A stretch of 64,000 nucleotides of DNA from Methylocaldum sp002005105 (GTDB lineage Bacteria > Pseudomonadota > Gammaproteobacteria > Methylococcales > Methylococcaceae). The position numbers and the translations under genes are program-made. The notes beneath the pieces were generated by a model. That model ran no database searches and had not been told where the DNA came from. It saw nothing but the letters and a program-made list of their open reading frames with translations. The stretch lies in assembly GCF_051027545.1 (NCBI RefSeq), contig NZ_CP194902.1, positions 3,596,001-3,660,000 of the forward strand, given 5' to 3'. Of this stretch, positions 54,105-62,136 are shown one piece after another. Position 1 is the stretch's first letter. Each line of letters begins with the position of its first letter.

Positions 54105-54375
54105 GTGAGATGAACCTCGTCATTCCGGCACGGATTGCTCGCCCCTTCCCAGGGGGCTCGTCCTTCAGACCAGCCTGCGGCTGTCCAAAACCGTTCCCGA
54201 CGGTTTTGTGCCGGAATCCAGACGCCAAGGATGGCATCGGCCCGGATCACAATCCCTGTGCTCTGGATGCCGGCATTCCAATCGCAAACGGTCATCCGGG
54301 GAGCGCCCGGATGACCCTTCCAATCGCAAACGGTCATCCAGGGAGCGCCCGGATGACCCTTCCCTGCCGGCATGA
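54105..54375. repeat. Dispersed and tandem repeats between the kinase gene and nirB
   Basis: Includes a CCGGAATCCAG / CATTCCGGCA type repeat and a 42-bp tandem duplication (CCAATCGCAAACGGTCATCC...GCCCGGATGACCCTT, two copies from 54278 to 54362, one base different). CCAATCGCAAACGG also occurs at 5.7 kb. No gene is evident. Confidence 0.7.
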
Positions 54376-54403
54376 CGGCTTTATTTACTGCATTGATAAA
54401 CAC

Positions 54404-56125
54404 CTAAACCCTCCCGTAGGCCTGAAACAGGCACGCCATCAGCAATCCGAACAGGAGCAGCGCGGTCAGTTGCCAGAACAGAACCGGATTGCGCTGGTAC
54501 AGGGGAAGGGGACGGGCGGAGACGCGCTTGCCGCCGCCCTTGGATAATCCGGATTCCAGCTCGAAGGCCAGCTCGATGGCGTCGGCATAGCGTTCGCCGG
54601 GGTCGATCGCGACCGCGCGCGCCAAGGCGGCGTCGAGCCAGACCGGCAAATCCGGACGGCGGCTGGTCAGGGGCTTGGGTTTTCCGAACCGGGGCGTGCT
54701 GAAGGGCTCGATCTCGCCGTAGGGATAGGCGCCTCCGGAGAACACGCGGTAGAGCGTTACCCCCAGCGCGAAGATGTCGCTGGCGACGCTGCCCCGCTCG
54801 CCGTGAAACAGTTCCGGCGCCATGTAGCTGGCGGTGCCCGGCATCGGATCGGCCTGGTCCTCGTCCCAGGCCGGCAACCGGGCGATTCCGAGATCCAGCA
54901 GTTTCAGGCCGCCGTCGTCCGGAAGCAGGATGTTGTCGGGCTTGATGTCGCGGTGCACGATCTGCTGGCGGTGCAGTGCGTGCACCGCCTTGCACAGTTT
55001 GAGAGCGAGGTCGATGCCCGGCTCCAGGCCGATGCGTGCGTTTCGCCGCAGGTGCCGTTCGAGCGTGGCGCCGCGATAATACGGCATGACCGAGTAGAGA
55101 CGGCTTTGCCGCTCCGGCGGCTGTTCCAGAATTTCGGCCACCCACGGACTCTTCACCCGCCCGCCGATCCATGCTTCCCGGACAAAGGCATCGTGATATT
55201 GCCGCTCGCTGGCTACCCGCGGATGAGGGAACTTGATGACCACCGGGTTGCCGTTGCGCCGGTCGACCGCGCGGAACAGCGCGCTGTAGCGCCCGGAAGA
55301 CAGCAGTTCTTCCAGTTGAAAATCATCCACCGTATCGCCGGGACGGGGTAGTTCCAGGATCGGCAAGGACTCGATGATTTCCCGCAGCGATTGCCGGTCG
55401 GCCCGGGGCAGGGCGATGACATCCACCACCAGCGCGGTGACGTTGTCGGTGCTGCCTCGCTCCAGCGCCGATTCGACCAGAGCGTCCGCACTGCTTTGGG
55501 GCGCGGCCCTTTCCAGCAGGATGCGCGCGATCTCGGCTTGTTTAAGTCCGCCGTGTAGGCCGTCGCTGCACAGCAGGAAACGGTCGTGGATTTCGAGCGT
55601 GTGCACGGCGTAGTCGGTCCGGAGCAGGGGCTCCAGGCCCACGGCCCGGTACAGGATATGGTCCAGCTCGGGGCCGTTCAAAGTGTGATCCTCCGTCAGC
55701 AGCTCCAGCCGCTCGCCGCGCAGGCGGTAGATGCGCGAGTCGCCGACGTGTATCAGATGTGCGCGGCGGCCGCGAAGAATCAAGGCACTGAAGGTGGTAG
55801 CCATGTGGGCGAGATTCGGGTCACGCTTGCCCATCGCGTGTATCCAGCGATTGGCGGCATCCAGGCTTCGATCCAGCAACTGCTCCACCGCCAAGGTTTC
55901 GGCCAGGCTGTAATAGGCTTCCATGAAGCTGTGCATGCACAACTCCGCGGCTACCCGCCCTCCCTTGGCCCCGCCCATGCCGTCCGCCACCGCCGCGACG
56001 ACGCCGCGACAGGCCAGTTCCTGCTGCGACGGTTGAGCGATACCGGCGTAGTCCTGGTTGTCTTCGCGCCGCCCTTGGCGGGAAGCGAAGGCGGCGCTCA
56101 AGGCGAGTTGTCCGTTCGCAGTCAC
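54404..56125 (-). CDS. Bifunctional PP2C phosphatase / serine-threonine kinase, membrane anchored
   Basis: 573 residues. PP2C phosphatase at about 8-240 (VADGMGG at 46-52, HVGDSRIYRL at 126-135, GSTDNVTALVVD at 224-235). A Ser/Thr kinase spans about 268-525, with lysine K298 in VVIKFP, HRDIKPDN at 391-398, DLG at 411-413 and GTASYMAPE at 430-438. The C-terminus has one helix (about 549-570). The gene lies between narK and nirB; a comparable kinase gene stands beside nir/nas genes in Pseudomonas aeruginosa (PA1782). It probably modulates nitrate uptake or reduction by phosphorylation. A second copy is next to cynS at the right end. Confidence 0.9.
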   Translation of the reverse strand: MTANGQLALSAAFASRQGRREDNQDYAGIAQPSQQELACRGVVAAVADGMGGAKGGRVAAELCMHSFMEAYYSLAETLAVEQLLDRSLDAANRWIHAMGKRDPNLAHMATTFSALILRGRRAHLIHVGDSRIYRLRGERLELLTEDHTLNGPELDHILYRAVGLEPLLRTDYAVHTLEIHDRFLLCSDGLHGGLKQAEIARILLERAAPQSSADALVESALERGSTDNVTALVVDVIALPRADRQSLREIIESLPILELPRPGDTVDDFQLEELLSSGRYSALFRAVDRRNGNPVVIKFPHPRVASERQYHDAFVREAWIGGRVKSPWVAEILEQPPERQSRLYSVMPYYRGATLERHLRRNARIGLEPGIDLALKLCKAVHALHRQQIVHRDIKPDNILLPDDGGLKLLDLGIARLPAWDEDQADPMPGTASYMAPELFHGERGSVASDIFALGVTLYRVFSGGAYPYGEIEPFSTPRFGKPKPLTSRRPDLPVWLDAALARAVAIDPGERYADAIELAFELESGLSKGGGKRVSARPLPLYQRNPVLFWQLTALLLFGLLMACLFQAYGRV

Positions 56126-56167
56126 TGACGCACCCCGGTGTGTTCCCTTATCCCCATTCCGCCATGC

Positions 56168-57442
56168 TCAGACCCGCGCACCGGATACCGCGCCCCAGGT
56201 CGTGCGCCAGCGTTTCTTGACCATGATCAGGCCGACGAGCCCCAGGAGCGGCAGCCCCGCGAACACGCTGAAACCCAGCGCGAAGCCGTGTTGCACATTC
56301 CAGGACCAGCCCAGGGTCTTGGCCAGGAAGAATCCGCCCACACCTCCGGCGCAGCCGACGAGTCCGGTAATCACGCCGATTTCCCTGCGGAAACGCAGCG
56401 GCACCAACTGGAATACCGCTCCGTTGCCCATCCCCAGGGCCAGCGTGCCGACGAAAAAAATGCCGACGGCAGACCATGCGAGCGCCGGCAGTTCGAACAG
56501 ACCCCAGCCGGCCACTTTCGCGTCGCTCGCCGATTGCGGCGCCGGCCCCTCCGGCAAGAACGAAATCGCGAGATAGCTCAGGGAAACGATTACGAACAGA
56601 ACTTGCAGGGCACGGATGCCGCCTACCCGATCGGCCAAAAGCCCTCCCACCGGCCGGAACATCGAGCCGGCGAATACCACGAGCGCGACCATCATGCCCG
56701 CGGCTATTCCGGAGACGTGATACCAGTTGGTGAAATAAAGAGGCAGGGCATTGCCGAGCCCCACGAAGCCCCCAAAGGTAATGGAATAAAAGAACATGAA
56801 CCACCAGGTGTCGGGGTCCTTCATGACCGCGGCGTAGTTGGCCAGGGTGACCGGCGTGCGTTTGTCGGGGGCATCCTTGACGAGAACGGCGTAGATGACG
56901 AGCACCAGCACCAGAGGAATGAGCAGGAAACCGAACACCGCCTGCCAGCCGAAACGTTCCGCCAGCCAAGGGACGATCATGGAATCCAGGACTACCCCCA
57001 TATTGCCGGCTCCCGCGATACCCATCACCACGCCCTGGTATTGGGGCGGATACCAGCGGCTGGCCTGGGGCAAGGCCACGGCGAAGCTGGCTCCGGCTAT
57101 ACCTAAGAGCAATCCCAGCAACTCCACTTCCAGCTTGGAATGCAGGCCGAACACGAATACATAGGTGAGCCCGAGGATCACCAGCAATTGGGCCAGAACG
57201 CCAGTCAGCTTGGGTCCCAGATGGTCGGCCATCGAACCCAGAACGATGCGGAATATTGCGCCGGACAGGATGGGAATCGCGACAATGGTGAACTTCTCCC
57301 CCACCGGTAGCCCCAGATCCTTGGTGATGTACAGGGACAAAGGCCCGAGCATCACCCAGACCATGAAGGAGACGTCGAAATAAAGAAAGGCGGACAACAG
57401 GGTTGGCCAGTGGCCGGCACGCTTGAATTCTTTGAAGTCCAT
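56168..57442 (-). CDS. narK: Nitrate/nitrite transporter, MFS NarK/NasA type
   Basis: 424 residues from ATG 57442 (MDFKEFKRAGHWPTLLSAF), with GAGAAGA as ribosome binding site; the frame's upstream extension is leader sequence. Twelve helices are evident, with FDVSFMVWVMLGPLSLYI, FRIVLGSMADHLGPKLTG (helix 2-3 signature) and VGCAGGVGGFFLAKTLGW (nitrate signature-like Gly-rich motif). It imports nitrate across the inner membrane. It is the first gene of the island; the phosphatase-kinase follows after 42 nt. Confidence 0.93.
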   Translation of the reverse strand: MDFKEFKRAGHWPTLLSAFLYFDVSFMVWVMLGPLSLYITKDLGLPVGEKFTIVAIPILSGAIFRIVLGSMADHLGPKLTGVLAQLLVILGLTYVFVFGLHSKLEVELLGLLLGIAGASFAVALPQASRWYPPQYQGVVMGIAGAGNMGVVLDSMIVPWLAERFGWQAVFGFLLIPLVLVLVIYAVLVKDAPDKRTPVTLANYAAVMKDPDTWWFMFFYSITFGGFVGLGNALPLYFTNWYHVSGIAAGMMVALVVFAGSMFRPVGGLLADRVGGIRALQVLFVIVSLSYLAISFLPEGPAPQSASDAKVAGWGLFELPALAWSAVGIFFVGTLALGMGNGAVFQLVPLRFRREIGVITGLVGCAGGVGGFFLAKTLGWSWNVQHGFALGFSVFAGLPLLGLVGLIMVKKRWRTTWGAVSGARV

Positions 57443-57493
57443 CGACAAATCTTCTCGAAAAATCCTAGAGCCGCTCTCCGGTGAATCCGGAGC

Positions 57494-57574
57494 AAAAAAA
57501 AAGCGCCCGGCGAACATCGATGCACGATGATCGCAAGACGCCTTTGCCATGTTCCTGAACGCCACCGTTGGCGC
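57494..57574 (-). promoter_or_regulatory. NasT-type antitermination leader of narK
   Basis: On the minus strand a hairpin GCGCC-AACGGU-GGCGU (57574-57559) has a six-base loop with A first and G fourth, the ANTAR-target pattern. It is followed by CAAAGGCGTC and a long stem GCGTCTTGCGA / TTCGCCGGGCGC (57541-57503, one mismatch) ending in nine T, a Rho-independent terminator. It lies between the sigma-54 promoter and narK. Confidence 0.72.
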
Positions 57575-57599
57575 AGGTACATTCTATTGATTGATGTAA

Positions 57600-57616
57600 G
57601 CAGCTCGCGTGCCAAA
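57600..57616 (-). promoter_or_regulatory. Sigma-54-type promoter of narK
   Basis: TTTGGCACGCGAGCTGC on the minus strand fits TGGCACG-N4-TTGC with a single C-for-T change in the -12 element. The start would fall about 145 nt upstream of the narK ATG, ahead of the attenuator. Confidence 0.65.
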
Positions 57617-57688
57617 CAGCGCGAAAGCACGTCGGCCCAGCATTTCGGCGGTCGGCTGGGCTGTGCAGAATGCCTTCCCGCAGCTATT

Positions 57689-57716
57689 TGCACCATTGTT
57701 GCGCCTACGGTGCACC
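57689..57716 (-). promoter_or_regulatory. Possible NtrC enhancer of narK
   Basis: GCACCA-TTG-TTGCGC (57690-57704) matches the NtrC palindrome GCACCA-N3-TGGTGC fully in one half and 4 of 6 in the other, with a further TGCACC at 57711. It lies about 75-100 bp upstream of the sigma-54 promoter, a normal enhancer distance. Confidence 0.4.
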
Positions 57717-57794
57717 GAGTTGAAGCGCAGGTACGGATCGCGGGCGCTTAACGGTGGTAAGACGGCACCCGTATTCCGGTGAGTCTATATAAAG

Positions 57795-57882
57795 TAACGG
57801 ATAGAGCAGGTGGAGCCGGTTGGATGCCGAACCGGGACTGGCCGGGCATAAACCGCATCGTTCGCGAGTGATGCGGTTTTTT
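57795..57882 (+). ncRNA. Possible small RNA with GGA hairpin and terminator
   Basis: On the plus strand four GGA motifs (57799, 57812, 57822, 57835) occur within 40 nt, one in the loop of a perfect CCGGTT-GGATGCCG-AACCGG hairpin (57816-57835). It ends at a clear terminator: AACCGCATC / GATGCGGTT (9 bp, 57851-57878) followed by T6. It resembles a short Rsm-type RNA, but lacks the TACG-N8-ACGTAT promoter of the two larger RNAs. The TATATAAAG at 57786-57794 could be a -10. The following 57890-58055 contains only a CTGGGTTTTCGC...GCAACCCAG repeat. Confidence 0.35.
57851..57882 (+). terminator. Rho-independent terminator
   Basis: AACCGCATC pairs with GATGCGGTT over 9 bp with a 10-nt loop, followed by TTTTTT. 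No plus-strand gene precedes it, so it points to a short transcript starting in the narK upstream region. Confidence 0.7.
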
Positions 57883-58055
57883 CGTCAGTTTAAGACGTGG
57901 ATTAGCTGGGTTTTCGCTATCGCTGCAACCCAGCCTACGGTCCCGTCGGGCGCAACGCTGAAATTGCTGGAAGGCCCGGAACAGCGCGACTTGAAGGTTT
58001 CGGTGGTGTTTCCGCGTCCGGCACCACCGAGGTACGGCCGGGGTGAACCGGCCGT

Positions 58056-59024
58056 TCAATCGACGCCGCGGGACACGGCAAGGGTTTGCCAGCGGTGCCT
58101 CGCGAATACGACGACGGCGAGCGTCACCCCCAGTGTTTCGAAGGATTCCTCCGCCAGAAGTACGACCTGCCCCGGCGTGGAGTTAAACCATGCTTCTCCC
58201 AGGCGTGCTGCGCCGTTCGCCTCGACGATCTCGAAGCCCAGCGCGCCTGTCGCGAATACGAGCCCGGCCAATACCAGTTGCCACAGGGCGCGGGGGCCGA
58301 CCGCTCGACGTGCCGCGACAAGAAACCAGGCGCTCATGACCAGCAGCAACGGCAGGAAAACCAGTGGCCAGAAATACGTCCTGACCGGGCCGACGCTCAG
58401 GGTGTTCTCGCCGTCGCCGATCAGTGTGCTGCCTTTCAGCAAGACGCCGACCGCCTCGTGGAACGAAAGCAACTCATCGAACCCGAGGTAGGTACATACC
58501 AGCGCGGACGCGAACCAGAAAATCGCGCGGTCGAGGCGGTAGCACTGGAACGAAAGCCACGCGGCAAACCAGAGCTGTAAGCTTGCAAAAATGGCCGGAA
58601 TTCGGAACTCGCCGCCCATCCAGAACGCGGCACGCAGCCATCTGAGCTGGTCCGCTCCCTTGTCTCGGGTAAGCCAAAACCCGAGACCGAGCAGGAGCTG
58701 AACCAGGACCAGGGCGGTACCCAATGCACGCGCTCGCTGAGTTGGGGTTGCGCCCTCGTACCAGGCCGGAAGGTTCGGCGAGAAGAGGTTCAAGGCAAGT
58801 GCAGTTCCGGCAAGCAACCAGGCCAGCGCTTCGAATGTCCAGAAATAGAAGCGCTGAGGCCATGCCGCCACCAGCATAATCGTCCCGGCCTCCCGCTGGG
58901 GCAACAGGCTCGGCAGTTGCAGCAGGTGAAGAACCACGCCGGCGGTTATCGACAACAGGAACATGAGCTGCAACCTGTGGTGCGGATATTCGATACGAGT
59001 ACTCATCTTGCGGATGGCGGGCAC
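58056..59024 (-). CDS. Multi-pass membrane protein of unknown function
   Basis: 322 residues with about eight hydrophobic helices. Conserved-looking acidic/His motifs are placed at helix ends: GFDELLSFHEAVGVLL, GFEIVEANGAARL and LLAEESFETLGVTLAV. Such E/H patterns in membrane proteins suggest metal or proton binding, but no named family was recognised. The start is GTG 59024 or ATG 59006. There is no operon partner; upstream is a decayed region with the IS630 insertion. Confidence 0.7.
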   Translation of the reverse strand: MPAIRKMSTRIEYPHHRLQLMFLLSITAGVVLHLLQLPSLLPQREAGTIMLVAAWPQRFYFWTFEALAWLLAGTALALNLFSPNLPAWYEGATPTQRARALGTALVLVQLLLGLGFWLTRDKGADQLRWLRAAFWMGGEFRIPAIFASLQLWFAAWLSFQCYRLDRAIFWFASALVCTYLGFDELLSFHEAVGVLLKGSTLIGDGENTLSVGPVRTYFWPLVFLPLLLVMSAWFLVAARRAVGPRALWQLVLAGLVFATGALGFEIVEANGAARLGEAWFNSTPGQVVLLAEESFETLGVTLAVVVFARHRWQTLAVSRGVD

Positions 59025-59109
59025 GATTTCCGGACAACGAATGGGTGTTTCTTATATCCCGGGGAGGAACGAGTTGCAACCTTCCCCGGAGACGGGCAGG
59101 TTTGCCTTA

Positions 59110-59305
59110 TTTAACTTGCGGAATGGCAAGATCACTGGAGATGGAAAAACGCGTAGGGCTCGGGACGCAGCCCGCTCGCTTCGGCCTGGTGGTCGGCTCG
59201 TCATCCTCGATATCAAGGACCCGTCTCGCTGACGGATCAAGCCGTCTGGAGCATCCTCTATGAACGCCATCAGCAGAAACCGCGGGAAACGATGGAAAAG
59301 CACTT
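59110..59305 (+). pseudogene. Decayed coding remnant interrupted by IS630
   Basis: One frame reads SLRPGGRLVILDIKDPSR and stops at 59230; another then reads SLTDQAVWSILYERHQ...ETMEKHF up to the IS. LRPGGRLVILD is typical of a methyltransferase core, so this may be a frameshifted methyltransferase stump. Removing the IS and one TA joins it to KRGLLAEWRKAIRRNLLTLNT and a stop at 60481-60483, so the element entered this frame. The original identity is uncertain. Confidence 0.4.
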
Positions 59306-59314
59306 TAAGTACAT

Positions 59315-59854
59315 TCATGAAACTTTTGCGGCATAGGAACCGATAATCGAGAGCACCTGCTGTGGAGAGCGGTTGTGACGGTCGAAGAACTCGCGGGCGG
59401 CTTGGAGCAAGGCGGCTACCGTCTCGAAGAGTTCGCAATGGGTCACTTCGCGGCGGAAATGGCGCCACAGCATCTCGATCGGGTTGAGCCAAGGGCTATA
59501 GGTCGGCAAGTACAGCAGGACCAGTCGCCCGGCGGCTCCGCGCACGACCGCTTCGATCTCGTCGTCTTGATGCGTGTCGGCATTGTCCCACGCGACGTAA
59601 ATCGTCCCCGTGGGATGCTGGTCCACTATGGCTTGCAGCAGTTCGGCCACCTCCCGACGGCGCTTGTGTCGTTTGAATAAGACCACGGTTTCACCGGTAT
59701 GGTAATTCACCGCTCCCAACCCATAGCGCTTCTTAGGCTGACCTGGGGTCGGAATCATAATTTGCTGGCCTACCGGGCTCCACAACGCCGTCAAGGTAGG
59801 CAGCCAACTGAGGTTAAACTCGTCGGCGTAGTAAAACACATCGCCCGGTTTCAA
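59315..59854 (-). CDS. IS630 transposase, catalytic (DDE) part
   Basis: 179 residues if read alone. All three acidic residues are visible: D in VFYYADEFNLSW, D in IYVAWDNADTHQ and E in SPWLNPIEMLWRHFRR. Its ATG overlaps the stop of the upstream frame. Reading through the A8 run (59886-59879, minus strand) with a -1 shift joins the two frames as YAVKKKAVEDTRDHLKPGDVFYYADE, giving one transposase of about 350 residues. Confidence 0.9.
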   Translation of the reverse strand: MKPGDVFYYADEFNLSWLPTLTALWSPVGQQIMIPTPGQPKKRYGLGAVNYHTGETVVLFKRHKRRREVAELLQAIVDQHPTGTIYVAWDNADTHQDDEIEAVVRGAAGRLVLLYLPTYSPWLNPIEMLWRHFRREVTHCELFETVAALLQAAREFFDRHNRSPQQVLSIIGSYAAKVS

Positions 59855-60372
59855 GTGATCACGGGTGTCTTCGACCGCTTTTTTTTCACCGCATAGTCTG
59901 GATCAGGGCTGCTGATCTTATGCTGCGGACGACTGAGCACAATCCCTTCGCGCTTCAAGGTTTGGCGCAGGGTTTCCAGAGCGATGCGAATCCCGGTTTG
60001 CTCGGCCAGGTAATCCACCAGCCGTTGCAGGGTCCATATGGAAAACGGCAGGTCCAAACTGCGCGGACGGCGCCGTACCGCCGCCACCAGGGCGGCCCGA
60101 TACGCCGCCGTCACTTTGGCTTGCCGTCCCGCTCGCGGCGCATCTTTCAGCCCGTCCACGCCTTCGCTCTGATACCGTTTCAGCCACCGCACCACGGTGT
60201 CCTCGCTCTCCCGCACGATCCCCGCGATCTCCAGCGCTTTGAGACCCCGCTCGGCCGAGAGCAAGACCATCTGGGCACGAGTTCGGAGCCGTGGGTCCTT
60301 GGTCTTTCGATACAGGGTGTCTAACTCACTCTGTTGCGCTTTGCCCAACGGGGGGATCAGGATGGCTTTCAT
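59851..60372 (-). CDS. IS630 transposase, N-terminal helix-turn-helix part
   Basis: 173 residues. Helix-turn-helix DNA-binding region at about 25-75 (RTRAQMVLLSAERGLKALEIAGIV) and the winged-helix-like segment LDLPFSIWTLQRLVDYL. It ends shortly after an AAAAAAAA run that is the likely slippage site into the catalytic frame. On its own it lacks the catalytic triad. Confidence 0.9.
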   Translation of the reverse strand: MKAILIPPLGKAQQSELDTLYRKTKDPRLRTRAQMVLLSAERGLKALEIAGIVRESEDTVVRWLKRYQSEGVDGLKDAPRAGRQAKVTAAYRAALVAAVRRRPRSLDLPFSIWTLQRLVDYLAEQTGIRIALETLRQTLKREGIVLSRPQHKISSPDPDYAVKKKRSKTPVIT

Positions 60373-60507
60373 GCCACCAGTGTACGCCCTTTCCGCAGAA
60401 CTTTATGGGATGTACTTAAGCGCGGGTTGTTAGCCGAATGGAGAAAAGCAATACGGCGTAACCTACTCACTTTGAATACCTAATAAACAGACGGAGCGCT
60501 ACGGAGA

Positions 60508-60735
60508 ATGGATAGCTTTACGATAAGGAAAAGTATTTTTATCGAAGCAAGGCCGGAGACGATATTCGATGCGCTCACGCGGTATGATGAAATCGTCAAA
60601 TACTTTCCCCTCAAAAAGGTAACGTCCGATTGCAAAGCGGGTGGCGAGATATTGTTTGACGGCGAGATTAAAGGAAAAGAAATACACCGAGCATCGCCCG
60701 TGACGCTTTGTTGCAGGGCGAAGTCGCGGACATAG
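60508..60735 (+). pseudogene. Truncated SRPBCC-family protein
   Basis: 75 residues. The first about 58 (MDSFTIRKSIFIEARPETIFDALTRYDEIVKYFP...GEILFDGEIKGKEIH) are the N-terminus of an SRPBCC/AHSA1-type domain, normally about 140-160 residues. After that the frame becomes unrelated and stops. The hydrolase ribosome binding site begins at once, so the 3' part was lost by deletion. Confidence 0.6.
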
Positions 60736-60744
60736 GAGGTCGGC

Positions 60745-61563
60745 ATGGCAGCCGCAAATGTCAACGGTGTGCGGCTTTTCTATGAACTCCAAGGCAGCGG
60801 GGAGGCTCCCCTCGCATTGGTTCACGGCTCATGGGATTCTCATCACGACTGGGACCTGCTCGTTCCCCGTTTGGTCGACTCTTTTCGAGTTCTCACCTAC
60901 GATCGCCGTGGCCACAGCGAGAGTACGTGTCCACCGGGACAAGGCAGTGTGCGCGAGGACGTGGCCGACCTTGCTGCGTTGATACAGGACCTGGGACTCG
61001 CGCCGGCATGGGTAGCGGGAAACTCGTTCGGCGCATCGATTGCGCTCCGGCTGGCCGGTGAGCGGCACGACCTCCTTCGCGGCCTCATCATTCACGAGCG
61101 GCCCCTCTTCGCGCTGCTCGCCGACGACTCCGCCGTTGCGCCGATGCTGGAGCAGGTTCGGCAACGAGTTGGGGGCGTGGTCGAACGGATCGCCTCGGGC
61201 GATCATGCCGGCGCCGCCGAACAGTTCGTCGAGACTGTTGTGCTCGGCCCGGGGTCCTGGGCTCAACTGCCGCCGGAGTACAAGAAGATCATGATGGATA
61301 ATGCTCCGACCTTCCTCGACGAGGCGAAAGATCCCGAACAGCTGGTTTTCGAGCTGGAGTGGATCAAGGAGTTTACGCGTCCGGCTCTCCTCACGCTGGG
61401 CGACCAGAGCCCACCCATCTTCGGACCAGTAGTCGGCAAGCTTGCAGAGGCGATGCCTCGCGCGGAGGTCCTGAAATTTCCGGGAGCAGGGCACATCCCG
61501 CACGCCACCCACCCGGACGTGTACGCTAAGGCTATTATCGAGTTCGTCCGTATGCACTCGTGA
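60745..61563 (+). CDS. Alpha/beta hydrolase
   Basis: 272 residues with a strong AGGAGG ribosome binding site. LVHGSWDSHHDW is the oxyanion-hole region, YDRRGHSES follows, nucleophile Ser is in AGNSFGASIAL, the acid is probably in LTLGDQSPP and the histidine is in GAGHIPHATHP. The substrate is unknown. Its position next to a truncated SRPBCC gene and an IS suggests an acquired, partly decayed segment. Confidence 0.88.
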   Translation: MAAANVNGVRLFYELQGSGEAPLALVHGSWDSHHDWDLLVPRLVDSFRVLTYDRRGHSESTCPPGQGSVREDVADLAALIQDLGLAPAWVAGNSFGASIALRLAGERHDLLRGLIIHERPLFALLADDSAVAPMLEQVRQRVGGVVERIASGDHAGAAEQFVETVVLGPGSWAQLPPEYKKIMMDNAPTFLDEAKDPEQLVFELEWIKEFTRPALLTLGDQSPPIFGPVVGKLAEAMPRAEVLKFPGAGHIPHATHPDVYAKAIIEFVRMHS

Positions 61564-62136
61564 TCGTCCAACGGCGGAAGTTACCGTTGCACTGCGTCTA
61601 AGCAACGTGTTCTTCGCAGACCGGGAGCCGATTTTCCTTCCATGACAGGAATTTTTGAAAATCAAGGGGAAGCGCGAACAGCGGCGTTCATAGCTTCCTC
61701 GGACAAAGGCGTCCTTGGCCGGTTTCGTACGGAACCGGCATGGGCGCTTTTTTTTTCGGCTTCGGAAGAGAAATGTCGGCACTACCCGAATACAAATTCG
61801 ACCGTGAGGATTCGGCTGCACCCACCGCACCGTGGTGCTCGGCGGCTTGCTGCTGGGTATCGAGGCGGCCCGCGCCATGCACCGTTCCAACATCGGGGCG
61901 TTCCTGGCCGAGCATCGCGACTGCGTGATGCCACGCCAGCTCCATATCGCCGCCCAGACTGTGTCTGATTGGGGCTCAACCTCCGCCAACGATTTGGAGC
62001 GGGGCGAGCCGGCGCCGGAGTTCGAATTCGACCGGGCGGTGAGCTAGTAGCGGCTCTCACTCGAGCCCGCTCTTTCGCCCGATCCGCCGGTTGCCGACTC
62101 GTCTCATAGAGCCCGGCAAAGCAATCCTTTACCGAT
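61564..62136. other. Intergenic region with unassigned short frames
   Basis: About 570 bp. A plus-strand frame at 61832-62047 reads VLGGLLLGIEAARAMHRSNIG and continues to a stop, but it has no ribosome binding site and was not recognised; it may be a gene fragment. No palindromic repeat or terminator was noted. Confidence 0.4.

Larger units (their letters stand above)
59306..60418. mobile_element. IS630-family insertion sequence
   Basis: About 1.1 kb bounded by TA at both ends, with inverted ends TAAGTACATTC...TTTTGCGG and TAAGTACATCCC...TTCTGCGG. It contains a two-frame DDE transposase. The TA target and the frameshifted reading arrangement are normal for IS630/Tc1. Its ends match the MITE at 5915-6017. 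Confidence 0.92.

Noticed and set aside
54278..54362. CRISPR-like array
   Set aside because: There are only two tandem 42-bp units with no unique spacers.
52826..54547. 573-residue plus-strand ORF opposite nirB
   Set aside because: It is the complement of the well-supported nirB frame and runs into repeats.
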